64,000 nt of DNA from Progne subis subis (GCA_022316685.1 JAKJHU010000039.1:3224001-3288000); one strand, 5' to 3'; positions 14,222 through 27,855 are shown, counted from the stretch's first letter. The notes: generated by a model not told the origin, from the letters alone. Numbers and translations are program-made.

Positions 14222-14261
<40 letters not shown>
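14222..14261 (+). repeat. Poly-T run of 40 bases
   Basis: An uninterrupted run of 40 T lies about 630 bases after the last shared exon. A run this long may be the tail of an old antisense retroposed copy or a slippage product. Its true length in the genome is uncertain because such runs are often mis-sized. Confidence 0.9.
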
Positions 14262-14266
<5 letters not shown>

Positions 14267-16435
14267 TCTTTTTTGGAAAATTTTATACCAGCTGAATAGT
14301 TATTTATAGCTCATGTAGGAGGTAGTGGTGGTGGTAGAGGGAATTGGGAGACCTTTAACAACTGCATGTTCCAGCATTGGTCCAAATTTCCACTTGTGAT
14401 ATTTTTCTATAGTGGTGATACTAGTGGTAATAAGATGGTCATATAGAAATCTGAAAACCAAAGAGGCCTTGAAATTCAGTATGAATGCTGCTCCTTCTGT
14501 ACTGTAGTCACTGAAAGGTGTCTGTTGCTTCATGGCTGAAATGTGACGTGGAATGTTCTATACTAAGGAAATGGCCCTTTTATGCTCCTGCTGAAGTTCA
14601 TAGTAAGCCTTTACCACCTTCAATGGGAGAATGATTAGACTCTCAGTGAAATTGCCTTCTGCAGTTGTTGTGACCTCTGAAGATACTCTGAAATGATACT
14701 GGTCACCAGAGGATCAATGGCAACTCCTTTTGTTTTCTCCAGGGGCATCCTTACAAATGCTGTGCAGTCAGAGACATGGACCTTTTAGTGTACATGTGAT
14801 TACTTCTAATAACTGAAGGGGGAAGTCCATGGGGACTGTGGTGCCATCTTGGAAGATCATTGCTCTTTGCCTTGATTGTTATATATCAATATAACTAATT
14901 TCAGCATTGTCCTGATATGGCACAGTGGGATGGATCCGTATTTTATTGCTGCTTAAACATTGCTATGGTGATTATATCAGAATGCAACACAAATACATCA
15001 ATTCCCTTGATTCCTTGGTGTGATAGAACAAGTAGATCAGCCTGTAGCCTAACCTGTGCAAAATCAGTTCCATTAAATGCTGTCCTTGTACAAATTCTGA
15101 CCCGCTTGGGTCATTCATAGGGTCTGCAATGCTGTGACTGATGTGTGATGAAAGTGATTAAGGTATAACCACACACTAATCTCTAAACTAAACCAATGAA
15201 AACCCTGGTGTCTGCCATCTTTCTCTTTTATAATAATGGAGAACATCTTCATTACACTGAAAGAGAGGTCATGGAAATTATATTGCTTCTTCTGTTCACA
15301 AAGTTAGTAAAATCACATTTCTACAATATGTTTATCTGCCAATTATTTTGTTATATCCATTTCCTTTTTTTGTGAACAGGATTTACTTCTTTCTGTCTCA
15401 AGCAATGCAGTGTACTTGTTATATGGCTGATTCCTGTAGCTGGAGCAGGGACCCAACAGTTCGTTGCTTAATACCATGTTACTGGTTGTGAATAACAAAA
15501 TAGGTGTTCCCTAAAATCTCACACTTCAATTTTGCTGGGGCACAAGAGATATCTTTTTCTCTACCTTCCCTAAAGGGGGACTTTGAAGGTTGTACTATTA
15601 ATCACATAAAAAGTTTGACTGAAAGAGAAAACAAACCTCAATTTCACAGATTTCAGTATTTGACTTCTCTTTTTAGGAGTCTTCTTATGGTTGTTGTTGT
15701 CGTTATTGATATTTTGTGTGGAGAATTTCCTGTTCCATCTTGAAAGTTGGATTGACTCACACAAATTTGAACTTTTCAGTGTTTCCCAAGATGGGTTACT
15801 CCTCATCTCAGTTGTTTTAGTTGTTGAACTGTATATATTAGTTTTGGGTTTTTTTTATTTTTGAAGGGCATGCCATGAAATTTGTATTAAAGCATTGGTT
15901 TAGGTTACTTTCACTTAGTCTTCAAAATGTATTTCATTTTGTCTACAGAGGAGCTTCTTTAGGATCAGGTGAAGAACGGGGATAAAAAGTAGTCCTGAGG
16001 TTGATGAGGTATCTAGTGGCTCACATTTCTTTAGCAGAAAATTTGTGACTGTTGATGCCATTGTGCTTAGAGCTAACAGTGTCTCATTACCTACATGGTC
16101 TAAAAATATTTAAAACTTGATCTAAGTAAACATGAGGAAATATTTTACTGTCCTTTTTGAATAGAGGAAAACATGATTAACCCTTTCGCTGCTGTAGCTA
16201 TGGGCACCTGTGGTGTTTGTAGATGTTTTTCTTGAAAAGAGAAACTGATCCTTTGTTATTTTTCTTACTGCAGTTCTACCTATGCTATGTTGTTGGGGTG
16301 CGCGGGCACATGCAAGCACACACCTATCAACTTGATAGTCTGACTTGTTTAATGATAATGAAAATGATGAAAAAAATGATGATGATGATGCCTGTTGCTT
16401 AACCCATGTGCTGATATATTCATCATACATGTCAG

Positions 16436-16632
16436 CTCATTTGGGAAGAGAAGGCAGGAGGGACGAAGCAGCGCCAGCACGCACTACGGAGGACTTGTTC
16501 GGTTCCACGTCAGAAAGCGACACCTCGACCTTTCATGGCTTTGACGAGGACGATGCAGAAGAGCCTCTCTCGAGCCGAGGAGGTGGCTGTGGTGGCAGGT
16601 CTCCCTCTGCAGACAAAAAGGGCGGCTGCTAA
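16436..16632 (+). CDS. DPF3: DPF3a alternative terminal exon (short isoform C-terminus)
   Basis: Joined to the exon ending at 13590, this exon gives Ala-His-Leu-Gly, then a basic/Ala stretch, ARTTEDLFGSTSESDTSTF, HGFDEDD, a Gly/Ser/Arg stretch and the end SPSADKKGGC before TAA at 16630. It closely matches the C-terminus I recall for mammalian DPF3a, including the acidic serine-rich core and the SPxADKKGxC end. Mammalian DPF3a is about 357 residues, against about 378 for DPF3b. The isoform is cut inside PHD1 and lacks PHD2. The acidic core has several S/T-x-x-D/E sites, which fit casein kinase 2. The frame stays open upstream of the acceptor to an ATG at 16345, but that part is intron (an ATG/GAT-rich repeat) and is not counted. 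The exon is more GC-rich than its surroundings, as expected for coding sequence under constraint. Confidence 0.93.
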
Positions 16633-16923
16633 AATAACTAAAAAGACACAGAAACTCTGAGCTGTCCTTTTCACTACTAAGATTATTATTACCTTTTTCT
16701 TTTTTTTTTAATTTTAGGTCCTCTTGGGTTTTTGGTTGGTTGGTTTTTTTTCCTCCTCCCCCCCTTTTTTTTGTTATTTTTGTTATGTTTTCCCTGTGGG
16801 GTGTACACTGAAAGCACAAGCATTTAAAGCTCTTGAAAACTACTTTGAAGAGACAGAAGGTTTTTGATTTTCCTCTTTTTTTTTTTTTATTTTTTATTTT
16901 TTTTTTTATTTTTTTGGCTGGTG

Positions 16924-16925
<2 letters not shown>

Positions 16926-16967
<42 letters not shown>
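16926..16967 (+). repeat. Poly-T run of 42 bases in the DPF3a 3' UTR
   Basis: This is an uninterrupted T run, preceded by more T-rich sequence from about 16870. In DPF3a mRNA it would be a 42-base U tract. Length is likely variable between individuals. Confidence 0.9.
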
Positions 16968-16972
<5 letters not shown>

Positions 16973-17206
16973 TAATTTGGTTTTATCCCACCTCCCCTCC
17001 TTATCTTTCTCTTTGGAAACATAAAAAGTGGATTTAATATTTTTTTTAATAGTGAGCAGAGTTGATTTTCTTGTCTTTTAATATATATATCAGCAAACCA
17101 CAAAAAATACAGATGGGTTGGAGAACAGAAAGCAAACCCAAATAGTTTTTTTTAATTATTATTATTATTTATATATTCTATGTATTATTAGAAAAACTAC
17201 TTTTTA

Positions 17207-17212
17207 AATAAA
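17207..17212 (+). terminator. DPF3: Poly(A) signal AATAAA for DPF3a
   Basis: A canonical AATAAA lies 575 bases after the DPF3a stop codon, the first one in the UTR. The A-rich stretch just after it could be mistaken for a poly(A) tail in oligo-dT libraries. The alternative signal is at 17807-17812. Confidence 0.6.
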
Positions 17213-20200
17213 ATAGAAAAAAAACAAACAAAAAAAGCAATGGATGTCTACTTGATAATAGAACAGTTTCTAGAGAACCACTGTGGGTGGACTTTATCAG
17301 GGGACAAGGAAACCCTTGATGTGATGGCTTCTGCATTTTGAGATTTTGCACTTACTGTAGCATGTGAAGTCTGGTTCTGCTCATACATCTGCTACGCTAC
17401 AGCCTGAAAATACAAGCAGCACCACTGAAGACCATGGCCTTGGGGAACACATTTCCTTCTCCTTTGGACACCTTTACACTCAACAGATCTCCTCCTCCCT
17501 GCACCCCTTCATGTCTTCCCCACACCGTTCTACTTTTATTTTTTTTTTCTTTTCCTTCACATTTCACCTGATGAACAGCAATTTCCAAGCATAGGGATGG
17601 AATATGAATGGCAAGTCATAGACATCACAGACAAAACAAAAGGAGGAGCAGAATCCTGGAAGAAATTACATGGAAAAATACCTCACCTATACTATTCTTC
17701 CCATTTTTAAATTTCAATTCACAGCATTTTTTCCTGTGTTGCCCTGTTTTTTCTCTCTGTAGTGTCTCATGGGACACTTTATTTGCTTTTTAATAGCTTC
17801 TTTTGAAATAAACCAAAGCAATACTAATTAAAGTTCCAAGGGCAATGGAGAAGAGAGTGACTCCCTTCCCAGCGACCTTCCCAGAAAGGAGGAAACATGC
17901 AGCAGGATTTGAAAGGTATGTCCAAGCTGAAATGTCTTTCACTCAATTGTAAAATTTCTTGCCCTGGCTTTTCAGGAGACCCCTGACTGAGCTTTGTTGT
18001 AGCAGCAAGTCCCATGGATTAAATTGTATTATAAGTATGTGCCACATTTATGCCCGTGGTGAAGCTAATGGAAGTTTTGTGAGAGCAGGATCCAGACTTG
18101 TGTACAGTCAGAAGTCATGCAAAAGGAGTCAGTGTGTAGTTCTGTTTTGCTGTTCCAGTGCAGGCAAAAACTTCCTGGAGCAGGGGCAAGGTTAAGTTCT
18201 AAAGATCTATTTTTACTGATGTACATAATGCAAACAGGGTGAAATCATGATCTGATTTAGAGCAAAAGCAAAAGAAACATTTCTCTGGACAGTGCCTAAT
18301 CCTTAAACTGTAGGTATGTCTTATTGATAACAGAGCAGAAGTCTTAGCCTTGCAATAAAGAATTTGGATATGTACAATGAAAGAAGCCAGACCAAATGGA
18401 CTCCATTTTTCCTGCTTCTTTGCTAGGGTAGTCTGTCTGTGAGAGCAATTTCAACTCCCTCCCCCACCTTCCAACCTTGAAGAAAAAAAGAGAAACAATT
18501 CAGTCTCTTGACTTTTTTATTGGTCTCTTTAGACATGAAATGAGCATTGGCCAAATTCTGCTTTTAGGTATACAGGCATACATCCAAAATATAAGCTAAC
18601 TGATGTCTAGATTACATGAATAATCTGCCTTCAGGATGCTATTAGAAAACATTACAAATACCTCTACATGTGTATACCAAAGGACAGGGCATGCCAGAGC
18701 CATGCACACTTGCCAGGAGAGAGCCTTGTTTAAGCTTTCCCCATTTTGATAATTCTTTTCTGATGCTATTATGTTCTTCCTGATTTATTATGATCAATCT
18801 AGCATCAAATCAATTATATTTTGACATAATGCTGTCAATGAGAAGTGTACTTAAATGATAAAAACCATTCATTTCTTCCACAACCAGTCCTTTTTTTCCC
18901 CTGAAATAGTGCAAAATAGATAATGTTTTGCTACTCTTCTATATTTACTAAAGCTCAGTCCTTGGAGCACCTGAATTAGGTAGCTGAAACCTACCCAAGT
19001 GCATCTTTCTGAAGAACTCCCATCCCTGTATAAACTGCAGAACAGACATACTCTAAGTGGAGTTTTTCAAAGCGGAGTCCTTAACATTGTCTTTTGTGAA
19101 CCATGCCTAACTCATTCTGGGCTCTTTTGGAATATAAACAATAATCAGATGCCAATAATTCATTAAGTCTTGACTTAGTTTCACAAATGCAGTTACTGTA
19201 ACAATGCATACAGTCTTAATCCTTTCGCAACCAAACCACCCATCTTTGTGACAACTGGGTAGCATGGTACCCTCAGAAAGAAACCACAACAGCTCATGAA
19301 GTGCATACAAATTGCCAGCTGACATTTATTACAGATAGCATAGAAAATATCCTGACAATTATTTATGTCATTAATGTGTATATGGTCACTCATTCAATAT
19401 AGTCCTGAGAGACCAAGTAAGGTAGAATTAATTCACTTTTATGGAGTGAGAATAGTTCTTGGATTCCTCAAGATGCCTTATGAGACTGAGATAACCAACA
19501 TGAGTTTAGTCCAGCAGGCTGAGCAGTGTGGTACTGACCATAGGAATGCATTGACCATAGTGAAGAAATTAGGATTTAGAGTTGGAAGCTAAAAAAGTAC
19601 TTATTTAAGCTAGGTTGTAAAGTAGTGTTAATGTGAATATTGCACAGAGTGATGATATGGAAATGAAATATTCTCAGGATATGTAGTGCTGGAGTGAAGG
19701 CTGTGAACAAGGAAAGATGGTTGGTAGCTCCTAAGTTGAAGGAAGGTGAAAACAAAGCAAAGGGGCTGCTACACAAGACCCTCTCATGAGGGGAAGATGA
19801 CAATGTTAATGAGGCAGAAAATATATAGGAGAAGGTTTCAAAAGTGCAATTAAAAAAAAAAAAAAAAAAAAAAAAGAAGGACTCTGACACTAGCATAACC
19901 ACTTCAGAAATGAGAGAACTGCACAGTATCAATCGTATCTTAAAGGGCACAAACCAAACTAGGGAGGCATAAAAGAAGTTTGCAATGTGAATCCTGTATT
20001 GCAACTGAAAATTTATCTTTGAAATCAGAAAGAAATGTGATGCTTTTTATTCTCCAGTGATTCAGCAGTTCAATGAAATGTTCTGTTCTTCATAAATTCT
20101 TCAAAGGTGTAGCCCGTCAACTAATCACAACCCTGGCTATTCCAGTTCTCCTCCAAAGATGTCCTTCTTACTACAGGAAGGCTGGCACAAGGCTGTCCAA

Positions 20201-23200
20201 AGATTCTCCTGAAACACATGCTTCCAGCAAACCACGTACCAAAATAAGACAACCCCAATGTGAAATGTGAATAAAGGGGTGTTTCATTTCAGGCCCTTAA
20301 TGCAGACTTTTCTGTGTTTATTCACATGAGCTGTCTCCTTAGGCACCTTTCCACTGCTGCACACTAAAAGATCTTAGAAAACACACATAGTTTCTGGAGT
20401 TGCCCTCTGCTAATTCTGATTCATAGATGGGAGCAGGAGAATAAAGGAAGTGGCATGCGGCTTAAGCAGCTGAAAAGGGAAAAGAAAGGCTACATGGAGT
20501 GGACACTGACCCTTAGCCTATTCCCTTTTGAGACATTTAATTAGTTGAAATTTTAGCAGGGACAGACCTCAGATTTTTAACAAAAACAGTATAAAATGTC
20601 AAGCATGATAATATACATTGAGAAAATTTTAAGCAAATACAGGATTCTGGCATAGAAGTTAAAAGGTAAAAGGAGAATCAGGCATATGGTGGAAGAGTAA
20701 TGGAACTGAAATCTGACTAGCTTCACTTTGCATCTCTTCCCTTCACCCAGACACCTCCAAGTTTTGTGGGCTGGATATTTTTTTCTTGAATATGTAATGG
20801 TGCTTGGAACAGCATCCTATGTATGTGCTAAGGTCATAAATGATGAACCTAGGCTGGTGAAACAAGGGCCAGAGAGAACCTTACCACTGACTTCAGAAAG
20901 ATTACCACTGGGCTTTCTTAGCTATTGCTTTTATTGAATGAAACCTCCCTGTTAATACTCTTGCTGGTATGGTGTAGACAAGCTCTGAGATGGCCATTTG
21001 TTTCAGCAGAATGTGTTATTAGAGTCCCCTCCCCACATTGTTTTGCCTTTGAGCTTTTACATTAGTTATTCATTTTCAGTTCCAGTTTGCCATTTTACAG
21101 ACCTCAGCTTAGGCTCTTGATTGAATACAGAGACTCAGTTTGCTGCCTGCTGATGCATGGAGCAAACAAGAACTGCACCCAGAGAGTCAGAATCTGGGCA
21201 GGGCTGGGGGCACCACTGTGTTCTCTTCTGCCCACTTTGCCTTTCTTTGGTTAATTCTTGCAATGATATTTTGAGATGAGTCCTAAAATAATAGTTCAAA
21301 TACCATAAAACTATGGAGTTTTCAAAGCCTGGCTCTTCATGCAATTTGTCTCTTCCCCATGGCAAGCAGTTTTACTGAATCAAATCCTCAAGCAAACATT
21401 ATATTGACCCCACTGGGAGTCATCTTATTATAAAAACTGCAAAATCTGCCCAGTGTGTTTTTTGCTGCAACATATGTAGATGTTTCCAATAAACACCCAT
21501 TTCACATTCTCCTTTTCTTCTTCTTTTTTTTTTTTTTTAATTTTTATTTTTTAATATGATATTTGTAGCTATAAGTAAAGTATGAGGCACATGCATGAGT
21601 TCATGATCACATGGAGTTGTTTTGACAAACCTCACAGTGCAGGAATTCAGCTGGGATGAGGTTTTGCTGGCTAAGCCATTACAATAAACCCTACCAATCT
21701 TTGTTCTCTTTGTCAGATATCTACCAGCATAGAAAAAAACCCAACCTGTATAAATACCTGTATAGAATACTGAAACAGAGTCAGAACTGTTTTGATATCC
21801 CTGTCTGTATTTCCATGAATGCAAATTGCCAATTTCAGAGAAGACAATTTGTAGTAACATTTAGAAAAAACCCCAGCTCTTGGGATTTCCAGGCCTGATA
21901 GCTCTGTTAAAGTGGATGCTGCCAGTTCATATCTTTGACTTATTATTTTGGTCTCTGGCAGCTCCTAAGATTTTGGACCTTTGTGTAGTCTAGAACTGAT
22001 ATGAGAGATGAGGGAAGATATAGGAAGAGGAACTTGCATTTTTGTGGAAATAAAGAGATTATTTTATTTGCTATCTAGTCCTGCCCAGGATCTTAGCAGT
22101 ATGTAACTTAGTCAATTCATTAAATAAATGCAATGAAAAATGCAATCTTTCATTCTTTCCAGAAGTTATTGCATTGCTGCCACCCCATGTGTATCGTTTA
22201 GACTTCTGAAAATGTCCTTTGTGCCATGGTGTATATGGTTGTGGCTCCCTACAAGTAACTAGCAATAGAGCAAGGTAATTAGAGCAGGATTTCATAAGCA
22301 AAGGTCTTAACCTCTACTGAAGAGGCAGCTATCTAAGAGGAATAATGAAGGCTATTTAATAGTATTCCCAATAAGAAAGATTGACAGTGTTCAGTGCCTT
22401 TCTTTTTGATATGCTTTTTCTTATCCTGTTTGATTTGTGTTCATTTATGGCTTCCACAGTCAGTTGAAACCGAGTCTGTTGAGCTATATTTTCAAGGAAC
22501 TAGAATGCAAGCAGTGTTGGAAGTTTGGTTCGTGCTGTTCCTGTTTTGGTTTTTTTTTTCTGAACATGTGCTTTTTTTGTCTGCTTGAGTTTGTTTAGTT
22601 TTACTTTGTATTGCCTTTCCCTCTGCAGTCAGCCCTGCCCTCGTGGATTCCAGCAGCCTTCAAGCAAGATATTTCAGAAGAAGACTGAGAGAAGCCAGGG
22701 TGCTTTGATACTTCTTTCATTGCCCTGACTCTTCCACACCCGAGTTCCATCTGGCACAGGAGCCTGGCCTGTGGGAAGCTGGCTGCCAACTGTTAAGAGA
22801 AGTTCTGGGGATGCCCTAAGCTGGTGCAATATAAAGAAGTTTTTTGAAGTCTTGATTTCACTTTCTTTTAAGTGTATGTATAAACCCAGGTCAGACTGGA
22901 ATTGATCTACAGTAGAACTGACTGAAAAACAAACTGAAAAAGACAACTATTTTATTTATTTCTATATTTAAAAGAGAAGTGCTGAAGTTGCACAGTATTT
23001 TTGTTTGAAATACATTTTACTTCAAAATTTAAATGCAATTTTGTGAAGACATGAAATTTTAAAAAGCACTTACTGTAAAATAAAGACTGAATATTTACTT
23101 TAAGGAAAAACTTTTTTTAAATAATGAAAATAAAGTTCAACTCTGCTCTCTCTCTTACTTTAAAGAAGCCATTCATACATGGGCTGGGTATCTTTGTGTT

Positions 23201-26200
23201 TTGAAAATTGGATGTGGTAAGTGAAGATTGTTCTGGTTTATTTTCTCCTAAATAATAATATCCTGTTAGATGCTTAAAAGTTCCTTGCTGTACTGTGTAA
23301 GGCACAAATCTCAACAAAAACTGTTGGAGTAGCAAAGACCAGGTTCAGTGGCTGAATTTTTTTGTTATCAGATTTTGTGTCCATTTCAAAGGACTGTCTT
23401 CTCCCAGTAGGACTGTGTCTCTTCTGCATGGTAAAAGAAGTTTGCTCTTGAGCAACTCTGTTGAATACTTCTGCTGAAAGAGGGGTTTAAAAACTGAAAA
23501 CAACTCTTTTCATTTTTGTATTATTTTTTGCTTTGGTAATTCCCCAGTTGATTGTGAGTTGGTTGTAAGGAAAGTATCTAAATGTTAGGTGCCCTTGGCA
23601 TGGATCTTGCCGTCAAGGATGATGTCATCTGTGGAAAACTTGTGTACTTCAGCTCTTTCTGAAGTGGTAGAGGACTTTGAAAAGCATACAGGTGCAACCA
23701 CATGTCTGCAATAAGCAACCAGGGTTACTATGCAGGAGAAAAATATGAGTCTCCACAGCTGCAATCCCAAGTTGTCCTGTGAGGCAGCGGGGAGGGACGG
23801 TCACATCCCAAATTGTGAGTTGTTAGTTGTTTTCCCGGTGAGAAAGGTGTTCTTCTTCGTACAAGCACTGGAAGGTTTTGTTGGCCACCAGATGTGCTTG
23901 CAGTGGACAGCACAGGTGTGTTGAGTGTCGTGTGTGATGCAGTCTAGCAGGGATGTAGGATAGCCTTGTGTCCTAGGAGAAGAGCATTGGACTTGGCTGT
24001 GTCTGGCACACCTGTTACAGAGGAGAAGCAAACTGAGGGCAAACCATACCAACAATTATTGGGATTGACATTCATGGTACAGGCAGAAAAAAAGTAGTTT
24101 TGTTAATGTGGCTTACGCTGGCTTTCAGAATGAAAAACTATGTCTACAAAAATGCATGCTGACTAGGTGAAGCAGACAGAAAACCTGATACTGTGTTGTG
24201 TTTCCTGCACACCTAGAACACAAACTCACTTCATTGAGAGGTTTCCATGTGTCAGTAGCAGCAGATTTTTTACTCTTCTCCCTTTCCCTTCTCCCACTTC
24301 TTCCCAGATTAAAACATAAATCAAAAATAACCATGTAAGGTAGTTCTGCTCCAACTAAATTAAATGACAATTTGCATCCCAATTGGGCTCTTTAGCAGGA
24401 TGGGTTTGCTTTGCTCATGTTGGTTTCTAAATTTGCAGTAGGGAACTGCCTCTAGAGAAAAAGAAGAGAAATAAGTTTTCATTTCATGAAAATATAAGAT
24501 GCACAAATGTAATGAAGATTCGAAAAGATAGGGTCTGTGTTCAGTTCGTGTAATACTCCTTCCAAATAAAAGTTCTGCTTCCAGCATCCCTACTGTATAT
24601 TCCTCTGTAAATATTACTTTCCCAAATTCCACAGTCTTTTTTAGTGCAAATAATCTTCTTTTAAAAAGACATTGTTGAGTAACATATATGTACATTTACT
24701 TTTCTAAGGTCTCCATTGTTTATAATACTCTCTTTGAAGCTTAAAATAAAATGTCCTCCTCTATTGATTTTGTTTCCCTTTTCCATTTTGTAAATTATTA
24801 CTTTTGTCCCCAGATTTTGTTTTGTATTTCCTAGTGAACCTTGACATCAACCAAGAATTATATTAATTTTTCTCTTTTACTTTCTCTTCTCCATTCATTG
24901 GACTGCAGAAAATGGTCCTGTTGCTTGCTATAGTGAAGGTAGGCAGGAAACAAAAAAGTGCTTCTGTATAGGACTCATTGTAAGAGTGTTTTCTAGCATT
25001 TGATGATAATAGAGGATCTTCCTAAATGTGTTTGTATTTTAATAGCCTTCTTCATGAGATTAGTAGAGTTGCATTAAGGTAGTTTGCAGTCAAAGGTGGA
25101 GTCTAAGCTGTATGATAGCTGTTTGCATAGATTTTAGTGACATTGCCTTTAGGAGTCCTGCCCCTGCCTATGCTATTTCCAGTCCAGTCACTGGAGTAAC
25201 TGGAAGCTGTGGTCCCTTTGCATTTCAAGTGCTGGCATGAACCTTCCCTTTCCCGAACATGTATTAGATTAATGATATGCTTGTAGAGAATGAAAAGATA
25301 AAGAGGAGATACTATTTCAGATTAGATGCTATCTTTTTAGGAAACTCTGTGTGTGACCTCTTCCCTAATGTGTTATTTTTTATAAAACTCTGTTATACAG
25401 ATGGGCTCTTACCTGCCTGATTCTTAACATCTGTGTGACAGGCTGTGTGTCTTTGTGGCAGGTAATTAACTATTCTTGTTCCTCTTTTATAGCCATTCCT
25501 TATATTTTTTTATTTTTCTCAGGTGCAATTTCAATTTCCATTAGTGTTTTTGTTTTCCACTCTTCCTTTGGGTCAATACAACTTGAAAACTTCACTGCTT
25601 GCCTTCAGACCTTATCTTTACCTGTGCAAGGCCTTTGGCCAATTCACTGGAGGAAGAAGGAAACAAAAAGCCAGTTTAAGCTACCTTTGCTGTCACTGTG
25701 GCTCTTTGCAACCTGTTTGGGATCTGATAAAGCAGCTCACGGATTCTTCAGTGGATTGTCCTCAGCTGTTCTGTGGCTTCCTTTTCGCTTGTTGTGCACT
25801 GGGCACCAGAGGCAGCTGAAAAGGTGGGGCAGGTGCCAACGATCTCTGAGCCGTGCTCAGAAGGCAGCTGTGATAGTTTCCTTAGAGGGGGATCGAATTC
25901 CTGCATTTACAGCCCCTCCAAGATTGTTCCATTTTCCCTTTGTAATTTGATCCCAGATATTCCTACAACTGAGTGCAGGCTTAGAGAACTCCTTTTTCAT
26001 AAGGAGTTTATAGGAGCAGGTAATCTTTTCCTACCTGAAAGCAGAGAAAGGAGGGGAGGGTTTGTGATGGTTCCTGGTCAGTGCTGCTGTTTCTGTACCC
26101 TGAGCTCCTCTTGAGGCTTCTGCTCTTCTGGAGAGGGCAGAGGGGCTGGACTGAGGGCGAAGCTGAAAACTGACGGAGGGAGGAAGGGAAGGAAGGAAGG

Positions 26201-27855
26201 AACTGCTTGTGGCATCAGTGCACTAGGCCATCTCCCACTCTAACACCCATTGCCATTTTCATTGTCCTCCGTGTGATGATGCAGGGTGCACACTGAGATG
26301 CTAGCCAGGAGTGATCCTGTATGTTGAAATTGGCCTTTATGGATTTATGCTAACACCTTGTTTAGAGGAATGAGATCCCTCCATCACAGCAGAGCTGTCA
26401 GACTCCAAAGAATGTCTCTACACAAGTCTTAGTACTTTGAATATTTTTGTGCCTTTTTTTTTTTTTCCTTTTATTTTCTCTTTCTATTTTGTTTTTAAGC
26501 CACAGGCCTGGAAGTAGAAATGTTAAATAAAAAATTTAGTTTTGCAGAAATTATCTGAACAGATAAGCCCCTGAACAGATTTATGCTGACATAAATCTTA
26601 TTTTCCTGTTTGGAAAATGGCTCTTGCCAGTGAGAGTGAGGGATGGCAACAGGAAGAACTGAAAGTGTCTTTCAGCACTGCAGCAGTTAATGGTTTCCCC
26701 CAAAGCTGTGTTTCCCTGGACTTAGACTGATCAGAAGGCTGGCAAGGCTGAGGGCTGGAATCCTGTTTTCTCTGGGTAGAGTGAAAAGAGCATCAGCTAA
26801 TTTGCTTTGGCCTGAAGAAGAATATTGCACTGGCTTAAGATTTATTCCAAAATTTTGCCTGCAATCAGAAAAAAAAAAAAATTAAATTTGCATCTTGGAT
26901 TTGTGAGCCCTACTTGCATTTAAATTCATCAGCCTATAGATGATAAATAAAGCCAATAACACTTTCTCTCTAAACCCAAGATTTTAATTCTCATTCACGA
27001 TGACATAGACTTCTCTTTGCCCCATCCTATCCCTGGTGTTGAAGATGGATGAGTAAGACCTTAACTACCTAAGGCATGCATAGCAGAGCACATAAGCAAT
27101 GGCTACTGGCCTTAGCTTTGGCTGGGTGTGTCCAGATTGTGGCTTGATGTTTTTAAGATCTCCATTATCCCTTGGAAATTATTGTATAAAGATTGTATTT
27201 TGTTTGCTGCACTAAAGCTGGACATTTGCCACAGTTAAGCCCTAACTTTGATTTTAATGACATGAGAGCCATCCATCTGTGGCACCTCACCAGTATATTT
27301 TTGAAGATCTAATTACATTGTCTGCTGTTTCAACAAATGCTCTTGCAGTGTGCGTTAGAAACTTCTACTATCACATCTGTTATTTCAAGATACTTTGATG
27401 CCTGTAATTCTTCATGATTCCATGAGGGGTGAACCATGGTGGGAGGAGGATGGCATTTGCTTTCATGAAAGCACAGATTTCTGGAGCACAGTGTTGTGGC
27501 TAATATTACCATCCATAATTAGAAACAGGTTTGCTTAATGTCACCTAAGGCAGCTGTGGTAACTTTGAATGACCTACAAGCCAACCATGGCACTGTTAAG
27601 GGAAAGGCAACATGATTTGAACACTGAAGGTGGGCAGTGGGCTGAAGCTCTTGGAACTTCTGCTGCCTGCTTGCAAAGGGTACTTCTTTTTTGGCAACTC
27701 AGCTGATGGATGGTACCTCTTGAGTAGGAACAGACATAGCCTTCCTTCAATGTCTTAAAACTTAGTGACTTGGGTTTTTATGGAGTGGGGTTTAATTTCT
27801 CAGTGCTGCTCATCTTCCATAACCATTTCTCAGTAAAACCTGGTTTATATCTAGG

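Larger units (their letters stand above)
16633..17230 (+). other. DPF3: DPF3a 3' UTR, U-rich
   Basis: Sequence after the DPF3a stop is strongly T-rich and includes a run of 42 T at 16926-16967. It then carries ATTATTATT and TATATATAT stretches and an AATAAA signal at 17207-17212. The end is set by that signal, about 15-20 bases upstream of a likely cleavage site. A second AATAAA at 17807-17812 could give a longer form. U-rich and AU-rich sequence of this kind is a usual target of ELAV/HuR and related proteins; binding here is inferred. Confidence 0.65.

Noticed and set aside
16345..16435. In-frame upstream extension of the DPF3a exon from an ATG
   Set aside because: It translates an Asp/Asn-rich intronic repeat; the joined isoform enters at the acceptor at 16436, and the residues before it match no DPF3 protein.
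25435..25950. 171-codon frame with hydrophobic segments
   Set aside because: Hydrophobicity comes from T-rich DNA; there is no recognisable protein family and no splice context.
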